The translations under genes and the position numbers were made by a program. Below the pieces are notes generated by a model. It saw nothing but the letters and a program-made list of their open reading frames with translations, did no database searches and had not been told where the DNA came from. From NCBI GenBank assembly GCA_016267585.1, contig JACQUT010000191.1, positions 1 to 5,403 of the forward strand: a stretch of DNA of 5,403 bases. Reading direction: 5' to 3'. Source of the stretch: Cyanobacteria bacterium NC_groundwater_1444_Ag_S-0.65um_54_12. GTDB taxonomy: Bacteria; Cyanobacteriota; Sericytochromatia; S15B-MN24; VGJW01. Shown piece after piece: positions 1-5,403 of this stretch. How positions within the stretch are numbered: position 1 is the first letter of the stretch; each line of letters begins with the position of its first letter.

Positions 1-3
1 GCT

Positions 4-2343
4 GTGAGTAGCCGTCTAAAACCGCGTTTCCCCACTGGCCAGTTACGGCATCCGGAAGGGATTCTCACTTACGATCCGAGCGCCAATACCGCTCGGGTGC
101 GCCGCCAGCGGTGGCTGGCATTACGCCGCGCCTGGGAAATCAGCAGGGCACTTTCAGGCTTTGTAGCCAGATACTGGCTGGCTCGGCAAACTTGGTTTTT
201 TCGCAGCACCTCACAACTGGAACGCGAAATAGCTTGCGCCCGTTATCTTGCCGAACAGCTAATGCGACTGGGACCGACCTTTATAAAGGTGGGTCAGGCA
301 CTTTCCACCCGGCCAGATCTGCTGCCATTGATTTATGTTCATGAGTTGACGCGTTTACAGGACCAGGTTCCACCTTTTGATACCAAATTGGCGATCGCGA
401 CCATAGAAGGCGAACTTGAAAAGCCGCTGCATGAGCTTTTCCCCGATTTCGATCCCAAACCGATTTCGGCAGCCTCGATCGGGCAAGTTTACCGGGCCCA
501 TACTCGTGAAGGCTATCGGGTGATAGTGAAAGTGCAGCGGCCAAATTTGCCCTGGATCATCTCGTTTGATTTAGCAATACTGCGCTTCCTGGCGCAGTGG
601 GTCGAACGTGTCGCCCGGCGAATGAAATGGCGCCAGGAAGCAATAAAATCACGACCGAGACTACCGCATCATCCCGGTATGCTTTTCATCAAGGACTTGC
701 CCTACGTGGCAATAGTCGATCAGTTCGGCAAAAGTCTCTTTGACCAGACGGACTTCCTGCTGGAAGGTCGCAATAACGATCGCTTCCGATCGCAGTTCAA
801 AGACTTCGCTGGTGTCAGTTCCCCGCTGGTCTACTGGGAATACACGACGCGACGGGTAATCACCCAAGAACGCATCGACGGCGTCAAATTCAATGACGTA
901 GCCGGTATCGAGCGTATGGGCGTGAATTTTCGGCAAATAGTTTGCACCGGTGTCCGCTCCGTGATCAAACAAGTGCTAGAAGAAGGTTTTTTCCATGCGG
1001 ACACTCATCCCGGAAACATAATCGTAACACCGCTCGGCACTATCATATACATCGACTGGGGCATGACCGAAACTATCAGTTCGGACTTGCGACTTAGCCT
1101 GGTAGATCTTTTTTTGCACTTGATGCGATCCGATTATGCGGCTTTCGTCGAAGATCTGGTAAAAGTGGAAATTCTGCCGCCAGACATAGATCGTGCCCTG
1201 GTGATCCCGATAATCGCCGATATTTACGATACCCAACTCGGCAAACGCGGTCGGCTTTACAGCATGCAAGAGATCATGGATCGCTTCTCGGATATTCTGT
1301 ATCGCTACCCTTTCCGTTTGCCAGAGCGTTTCAGTTTTTTGCTGCGCACCGTTGCCACCATGGAAGGCGTGGTGTTGAACGTCTGGCCTGATTTCCGCTT
1401 CCTTGACGTAGGGCTGCCCTACGCAGCCAAGCTTTTCTTGACAGTTCCCGATCCGCGAATTCGCAACCGTTTAGTCGACGAACTGCTACCAGAAGGGCGG
1501 CTAGCTACCGAGCAACTAGTCGCTATTGCCAGGCTGGCTACCCAGGAAACGAGTTTCCATTTGGCGGAATTCCTGCCAGCTGCGCTGGCCTGGTTGCTCT
1601 CGCCCGAAGGTGAACGTTTACATGAAGCATTGAGTGACGCGCTGTTTTCCCAAGATGCCGAAACTTTGCGCGAACTGGAGTTACTATGGCAATCCGTAAA
1701 GCAGGCTATGGGTCCGGAACCATCAGCAATTCTGCTACCAGCGCTGGGTTGGCTAAGGACTCCAGTCGGCCAAGAACATCTAGCAAAGACGCTTTCACGC
1801 CTGGCATTTCTGGCGCCAGAAAGCCAGATCGTGATATCTTCAGTGCAATGGCTGGGGCAAATTGCAGCAGCAACGCTTTATTCGGTGGTAAAGGAGTTTT
1901 TGTCCCTGTCATACCTTACGCTGGCCAATGGTCAGTTATGCTGGCAACCGGCTATCGACTGGCTGGCCGAGGGGCTCCATGGCGAAGCCTGGCGTGACTC
2001 CCTGGCAGAGCTTGGCACCAAACTTCATGGCGCCTGGGACGTGACACTGTCAGAGCAAACTCTGGCAGTGCTAGAGCTTGCTCTGGAGCAAGACCTCGAC
2101 TTATCATCACTAGTTCATCCCTTGACCAGCCTGTTGCTGGAACCCCGGGGGGAAGCTTGGCGTAAACTGCTTTTCGCTACTATCTTTTTGCCGCAACAAA
2201 GCAAACATGCTCTTACCATCTTTACCCGTCTGGTGATCCAGCAGCGTTGCGGTTGGCCAATAATTCGCCTGGCTATCAAGCACCTGCTGCTGGCCTGCTC
2301 GCCAGCCAGACACCTTGCCAATTTTCAGTTTTATCGTTGCTAA
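4..2343 (+). CDS. ABC1/AarF/UbiB-family atypical kinase homologue with long C-terminal helical extension
   Basis: Seen: a 779-residue ORF with the ABC1 (ADCK/UbiB) signature in order: the KxGQ motif (K95, G97, Q98) followed by LSTRPDLLP; the alanine-rich loop as SAAS (155-158) before IGQVY; the VIVKVQRP strand with the ATP-site lysine K176; the glutamate in FLLEGRN (E254); catalytic HADTHPGN (331-338, with D333 and N338); and DWG (351-353) in place of DFG. Family knowledge: these membrane-associated atypical kinases/ATPases support quinone or other isoprenoid lipid metabolism; the substrate here is unknown. Flanking blocks such as EGRN, VYWEY and the region near 453-475 resemble cyanobacterial ABC1 proteins as I remember them. 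Bacterial members are usually about 450-650 residues, so residues from about 515 on are an extension rich in leucine and alanine. The GTG start at 4 is provisional: the frame is open to the window edge and no RBS can be seen. The stop lies 13 bp before the next gene. Confidence 0.9.
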   Translation: MSSRLKPRFPTGQLRHPEGILTYDPSANTARVRRQRWLALRRAWEISRALSGFVARYWLARQTWFFRSTSQLEREIACARYLAEQLMRLGPTFIKVGQALSTRPDLLPLIYVHELTRLQDQVPPFDTKLAIATIEGELEKPLHELFPDFDPKPISAASIGQVYRAHTREGYRVIVKVQRPNLPWIISFDLAILRFLAQWVERVARRMKWRQEAIKSRPRLPHHPGMLFIKDLPYVAIVDQFGKSLFDQTDFLLEGRNNDRFRSQFKDFAGVSSPLVYWEYTTRRVITQERIDGVKFNDVAGIERMGVNFRQIVCTGVRSVIKQVLEEGFFHADTHPGNIIVTPLGTIIYIDWGMTETISSDLRLSLVDLFLHLMRSDYAAFVEDLVKVEILPPDIDRALVIPIIADIYDTQLGKRGRLYSMQEIMDRFSDILYRYPFRLPERFSFLLRTVATMEGVVLNVWPDFRFLDVGLPYAAKLFLTVPDPRIRNRLVDELLPEGRLATEQLVAIARLATQETSFHLAEFLPAALAWLLSPEGERLHEALSDALFSQDAETLRELELLWQSVKQAMGPEPSAILLPALGWLRTPVGQEHLAKTLSRLAFLAPESQIVISSVQWLGQIAAATLYSVVKEFLSLSYLTLANGQLCWQPAIDWLAEGLHGEAWRDSLAELGTKLHGAWDVTLSEQTLAVLELALEQDLDLSSLVHPLTSLLLEPRGEAWRKLLFATIFLPQQSKHALTIFTRLVIQQRCGWPIIRLAIKHLLLACSPARHLANFQFYRC

Positions 2344-2356
2344 AGACAAGAAGCTC

Positions 2357-3436
2357 ATGACACTGCTAGAGCTGGTAAACCGTCACGATGCAGCAGCAGC
2401 GCGAGCTGTTGACCTGGCAATCATCGGCACCGCCAAGAACGTCGGAAAGACCACCACGTTGAACTGGTTACTGGAACAATTGGCCCTGGCTACTGCCACG
2501 TTAGGGCTGACCTCGCAGGGCCGTGATGGCGAAGAATTCGATGCGATCACTAATTTACGCAAGCCTCGCATCATTCCACCGGCTGGAACTTTGGTGGCTA
2601 CCGCGGAACGCTTGGCCAAGCCGCGCGGGACTCATTTATTTCCGGTAGCAATCACTCCTTTTTGCAATGCCCTGGGCCGCATCGGTATTTATCGTGTGGT
2701 AGAGCCAGCTCCCATAGAGGTAGCTGGCCCCGTCACAGTAGCGCAACTGCGAGCCGTCTGTACTCAATTGCGCCATTTGGGAGCAAATCGCATCTTGCTG
2801 GATGGGGCCATCGATCGCAAAGCCGCAGCACAGGTAGCCCCGGCCGTTATTCTTTCCTCTGGCCTGGCCATGCTGACAACCGATAGCCGATATGTCATTT
2901 CTGACAGAAATAACTATAACGAATGTCGCATTTCAGAAATCGTGCAACGAACCGCCGCAGTAATCCGCATGCTTGCCTTGCCGACTCTGCCCCCGCCGCT
3001 TGCGGCATTTGTCAGGAATTCGCCAGAAAGGCTCGAGACGGGTGCCCTGCTAGCAGATGGCTCTTTTTTACCCTGGCCGGGCTCTGCTATCCTGGAGCAA
3101 GGTGAGTCACTGCTGCACTGGCTGCCATCCGATGCGCTGGCATTGGTGTTGCCGGGCGCGCTGACCGATGGGGTGGCCCATCTGCTATTGCGCTCTGGGC
3201 GTTCGGATCTCAAGCTTGTCGTGCCTGATGGTACTCATGTGCTTTGCAGCCAGCTGACATTCGCCAAATTGGCTAATCGGGGCTGGTACTGCTATGCTAT
3301 GAACTCGATCACGGTTCTAGCGGTTACTAGCAATCCTACGGCACCCTACTTGCCGGCTATTCCAGCTAGCGCATTGCTAGCAACCATGCGCGCGACTTTG
3401 ACTTTGCCGGTGTACGATATTGTCTATTCGCCATGA
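2357..3436 (+). CDS. kamB: P-loop NTPase, likely lysine 5,6-aminomutase reactivase subunit KamB-like
   Basis: Seen: 359 residues from the ATG at 2357. A Walker A motif GTAKNVGKTT (24-33, K31, T32) follows a hydrophobic strand (LAIIG). LTSQGRDGEEFD (51-62) follows, a likely switch-type segment, and a Walker B-like strand ILLDG (146-150, D149) runs into AIDRK. The C-terminal half (about 205-359) has no motif I recognise. From memory, KamB proteins of amino-acid-fermenting clostridia share the NVGKTTTLN and GLTS-GRDGE signatures and sit beside kamD/kamE; they are taken to act with the MutS-like ATPase KamC in replacing inactivated cobalamin on the aminomutase. The ATG start was preferred to an in-frame TTG at 2315, which would overlap the upstream gene by 29 bp and add 14 residues. 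Only a weak purine tract (about 2343-2352) precedes it. The 4-bp overlap with kamD supports a joint function. Confidence is high for an NTPase, moderate for KamB. Confidence 0.72.
   Translation: MTLLELVNRHDAAAARAVDLAIIGTAKNVGKTTTLNWLLEQLALATATLGLTSQGRDGEEFDAITNLRKPRIIPPAGTLVATAERLAKPRGTHLFPVAITPFCNALGRIGIYRVVEPAPIEVAGPVTVAQLRAVCTQLRHLGANRILLDGAIDRKAAAQVAPAVILSSGLAMLTTDSRYVISDRNNYNECRISEIVQRTAAVIRMLALPTLPPPLAAFVRNSPERLETGALLADGSFLPWPGSAILEQGESLLHWLPSDALALVLPGALTDGVAHLLLRSGRSDLKLVVPDGTHVLCSQLTFAKLANRGWYCYAMNSITVLAVTSNPTAPYLPAIPASALLATMRATLTLPVYDIVYSP
3433..3436 (+). promoter_or_regulatory. ATGA start/stop overlap coupling kamB-like gene and kamD
   Basis: The ATG of kamD and the TGA of the upstream P-loop gene share the bases ATGA. 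The preceding 20 bases (AT-rich, ending in TTCGCC) hold no convincing Shine-Dalgarno. Re-initiation by the terminating ribosome is the simplest reading, so kamD translation probably depends on translation of the reactivase-like gene. Confidence 0.75.
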
Positions 3437-5028
3437 AACTCCCAATTGATCTCGAGGCGATCGCCCACGCTCGCCAGCTCGCCGCGCAAGTCGCAGCGCC
3501 CTTGCTCGCGTATTTCGGGCGGCATTCCACCGTAGCTATCGAGCGTGCTGTGCTGCGGCTGTTAGGTATCGATGGGGTGGACTCGGCTGGCGTACCCTGG
3601 CCCAACCGCGTAGTCGATCGTTTGCAGGCCAACGGTCAAATTGCCAGAGGCGTGGCGCTGCCACTGGCAGAAGTAGCCCTGCAAACCGGATTGACGCTAC
3701 CAGAAGCCGCCTTGCTGATCGCAGAGGATCAAGCAACGTCGCCAGACGAGCTGAGCAAAGTTGCACTAACAGCTGCTGCAGCGCCGCGCCAGCTGATAAT
3801 GGAGCAGGCAAACCGTTGCCTGGCTGACCTGCAAGCGCGCCGCGCCGAACGCTCTCGATTACGTGCCGAGCTAGGTTTGGGCACTGAACCCTGGAAATAC
3901 GTGATAGTCGCCACTGGCAACATATTCGAAGACGTTCCGCAGGCAGTGCTGGCAGCTCGGCAAGGAGCGGATATCATAGCGGTAATTCGCTCTACTGCCC
4001 AGAGCTTGCTCGACTATGTCCCCTTCGGTCACACCACCTACGGAACGGGAGGAACCTATGCTACCGGTGCTAATTTCCGGCTCATGCGCCAGGCGCTCGA
4101 CGAAGTCGGCCAGGAGCAGGGACGCTACATTCAACTGACTAACTATGCATCTGGCCTTTGCATGCCAGAAATTACCGTACTGGCGTTGCAGGAAGGCTTG
4201 GATATGTTACTGAACGACGCCCTGTATGGCGTGCTATTCAGAGATATCAATTTCTACCGGACGCTTACCGATCAAAACTTCAGCCGTCAGCTCAGCGGCT
4301 GGGGTGGCATTGTGATCAATACCGGCGAAGATAATTACCTTACCACTGCCGATGCTTTTGCCGAAGGCCATACCGTACTGGCCAGCCAGTTCATCAACGA
4401 GCGGTTTGCCTGGGAAGCAAAAATGAGTTCCCGGTTAATCGGATTGGGACATGCTTTTGAAATCGATCCGGCCATGGAGGATGGCTTGCTCTACGAAATA
4501 GCGATGGCACAGCTCGTGCGCCAGATTTTTCCCGATTCCCCCATCAAGTGGATGCCGCCTACCAAGCATGTGACTGGAAATATTTTCACTACTTTTGCGC
4601 ACCAGACCTTGTTCAATCTGGTCGGCGCTCTTACCAGCCAAAGCATCGAGTTGCTCGGCATGTTGACCGAAGCCATCCATACCCCTTTCGCGGCAGATCG
4701 CTACCTGGCCCTGAAAAATGCCAGTTACACTTTCCAGTTCGCTCGACACCTGGCAGGCGAGATCAACTGGCAACCCGATGGTCGCATCGCCCAGCGCGCC
4801 GGTCAGGTACTGGCGGAAGCCGTCGCTTTACTAGAGCGCATAGCAGAGGAAGGTCTAGTGAATGCCATACAACGCGGTGCGTTCGCCAACATCGTGCGAA
4901 TGCCTGACGGCGGGAAGGGGTTTGCCGGAAATTTCGAACGGGCAGCCGACTATCTGAACCCTTTTGAAATCCTGCTTGCGGAAAGCGGCGGCCCGGCCAG
5001 AGCCAGTGGCTTGCCAGCTCGCAGCTGA
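3433..5028 (+). CDS. kamD: lysine 5,6-aminomutase alpha subunit (KamD)
   Basis: Adenosylcobalamin/PLP-dependent mutase subunit that forms the TIM-barrel active site for the C6-to-C5 amino shift in D-lysine or L-beta-lysine, working with KamE in the cytoplasm. Seen: 531 residues (the Clostridium sticklandii protein is about 516) that align almost without gaps to the remembered clostridial sequence. Conserved blocks include ERAVLRLLGIDGVD (37-50), YVIVATGNIFED (156-167), SLLDYVPFG (191-199), SGLCMPEI (240-247), INTGEDNYLTTADAF (295-309) and LLGMLTEAIHTPF (407-419). Active-site equivalents, two higher than C. sticklandii numbering, are present: R186, S191, S240, Y265 (stacks on PLP), D300 and K372. 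A short tail after NPFEILLAE (from about 518) is extra. The start ATG overlaps the preceding stop as ATGA and lacks a clear Shine-Dalgarno, implying translational coupling. No frameshift or missing key residue was found. Confidence 0.96.
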   Translation: MKLPIDLEAIAHARQLAAQVAAPLLAYFGRHSTVAIERAVLRLLGIDGVDSAGVPWPNRVVDRLQANGQIARGVALPLAEVALQTGLTLPEAALLIAEDQATSPDELSKVALTAAAAPRQLIMEQANRCLADLQARRAERSRLRAELGLGTEPWKYVIVATGNIFEDVPQAVLAARQGADIIAVIRSTAQSLLDYVPFGHTTYGTGGTYATGANFRLMRQALDEVGQEQGRYIQLTNYASGLCMPEITVLALQEGLDMLLNDALYGVLFRDINFYRTLTDQNFSRQLSGWGGIVINTGEDNYLTTADAFAEGHTVLASQFINERFAWEAKMSSRLIGLGHAFEIDPAMEDGLLYEIAMAQLVRQIFPDSPIKWMPPTKHVTGNIFTTFAHQTLFNLVGALTSQSIELLGMLTEAIHTPFAADRYLALKNASYTFQFARHLAGEINWQPDGRIAQRAGQVLAEAVALLERIAEEGLVNAIQRGAFANIVRMPDGGKGFAGNFERAADYLNPFEILLAESGGPARASGLPARS

Positions 5029-5032
5029 GGTG
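5027..5032 (+). promoter_or_regulatory. Shine-Dalgarno site for kamE
   Basis: GAGGTG lies five bases before the TTG at 5038 and overlaps the kamD stop codon TGA (5026-5028). It is the clearest ribosome-binding sequence in the window and fixes the TTG start of kamE. It also means that a ribosome ending kamD sits on the kamE initiation site, which favours coupled synthesis of the two subunits of one enzyme. Confidence 0.7.
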
Positions 5033-5037
5033 TTCGC

Positions 5038-5403
5038 TTGAATATTGCTAGCCAACCAGACTTGACCGATCTTTTGCCCTACGGTGATACGCCAGGCGAC
5101 GGCAAGGTGCAGATTTCGTTCACATTGCCGGTGCCAGCCGGTCCAGAGGCCGCCCAGGCTGCCAAACAGCTCCTTTTACAGCACCAGCTGAAAGATCCAT
5201 TGCTAGCTTGCATGGAACCGGTGGGGCCGCAGATGAGTTTTTTTGTCATGTATGCCTCGCTGCGACAGGGCGTGGACTACGCACATCTCGATGTGCCGAA
5301 GGCTGAATTCACGGCACTTGACATGGGCCAGATCGATGACCTGATAGCAGAACGCATCGGGCGCAAATTAGTGATCGTGGGAGCATGTCCAGGATCTGAT
5401 GCC
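5038..5403 (+). CDS. kamE: lysine 5,6-aminomutase beta subunit (KamE), 5' part, cut by window edge
   Basis: The first 122 codons of the cobalamin-binding partner of KamD. Seen: PYGDT-x2-DGKVQ (14-25) and SFTLP (27-31), which match the N-terminal dimerisation domain of clostridial KamE as remembered, then IGRKLVIVGACPGSDA (107-122), the first strand of the Rossmann-like B12-binding domain. The frame runs off the window at D121-A122, so the cobalamin-ligating histidine of the DxHxxG motif (H133 in C. sticklandii) should be the very next codon. The lysine that holds PLP as an internal aldimine (K144 there) should follow about 11 residues later; neither can be checked here. The full family length is about 260 residues, so roughly half the gene is outside. 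TTG at 5038 is the start: the only in-frame upstream codons before the kamD stop are GGT, GTT and CGC, and a GAGGTG ribosome site lies 5 bases ahead. Confidence 0.93.
   Translation, partial: MNIASQPDLTDLLPYGDTPGDGKVQISFTLPVPAGPEAAQAAKQLLLQHQLKDPLLACMEPVGPQMSFFVMYASLRQGVDYAHLDVPKAEFTALDMGQIDDLIAERIGRKLVIVGACPGSDA

Noticed and set aside
661..1269. Two minus-strand ORFs opposite the ABC1 kinase core
   Set aside because: They cover the catalytic motifs of the sense gene, lack recognisable domains and have no ribosome site that I can see.
1686..1997. Plus-strand ORF of 103 codons inside the ABC1 gene
   Set aside because: It lies in another frame of a well-supported gene, has serine/arginine-rich low-complexity composition and resembles no family I know.
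2315..2356. In-frame TTG start giving the KamB-like protein 14 more residues
   Set aside because: It would overlap the upstream gene by 29 bp and has no ribosome site. The ATG at 2357 starts just before the expected MTLLE-type N-terminus and leaves a normal 13-bp gap.
2344..2356. Possible cobalamin or lysine riboswitch ahead of the aminomutase genes
   Set aside because: The gap is only 13 bp, and the other junctions are a 4-bp overlap and 9 bp, so there is no room for a riboswitch. If one exists it lies upstream of the window.
2389..2405. GCAGCAGCAGC short repeat near the start of the KamB-like gene
   Set aside because: It simply encodes an alanine run (residues 12-15); the length is too small to be a meaningful repeat tract.
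4435..4773. Minus-strand ORF of 112 codons opposite kamD
   Set aside because: kamD is strongly conserved across this stretch; the antisense frame shows no motif and is most simply a shadow.

Overview
The window is gene-dense and reads entirely on the plus strand. It holds four consecutive genes with almost no space between them: an ABC1/UbiB-family atypical kinase homologue with a long C-terminal extension (4-2343), a P-loop NTPase that resembles the aminomutase reactivase subunit KamB (2357-3436), the catalytic alpha subunit of lysine 5,6-aminomutase, KamD (3433-5028), and the beginning of its cobalamin-binding beta subunit, KamE (5038 to beyond the right edge). Gaps are 13 bp, a 4-bp ATGA overlap, and 9 bp, so the four genes look like one transcription unit. 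No promoter, terminator, RNA gene, mobile element or CRISPR array is visible, and no stretch of even 20 bases lies outside a gene.

The functional core is adenosylcobalamin- and PLP-dependent lysine 5,6-aminomutase. KamD and KamE form the enzyme that moves the terminal amino group of D-lysine or L-beta-lysine (3,6-diaminohexanoate) from C6 to C5, a step of anaerobic lysine fermentation to acetate and butyrate. KamB-like proteins belong to the ATP-dependent machinery thought to exchange damaged cobalamin in this enzyme. The usual MutS-like partner KamC is not next to KamB here. The remaining pathway genes (kamA, kdd, kce, kal, kat) are not in the window and could lie downstream.

The kinase-like gene is not a usual member of a lysine-fermentation cluster. 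Its core resembles, from memory, the ABC1 proteins of cyanobacteria more than proteobacterial UbiB, and its last ~260 residues form an all-helical, leucine-rich tail with a degenerate repeated motif.

Organism: GC is a little over half by eye, CTAG is not depleted, and two GCGATCGC (HIP1-type) octamers are present. With the cyanobacterium-like kinase this hints at a non-photosynthetic relative of cyanobacteria or another bacterial lineage such as Chloroflexota, rather than a low-GC Clostridium. This assignment is a weak inference.
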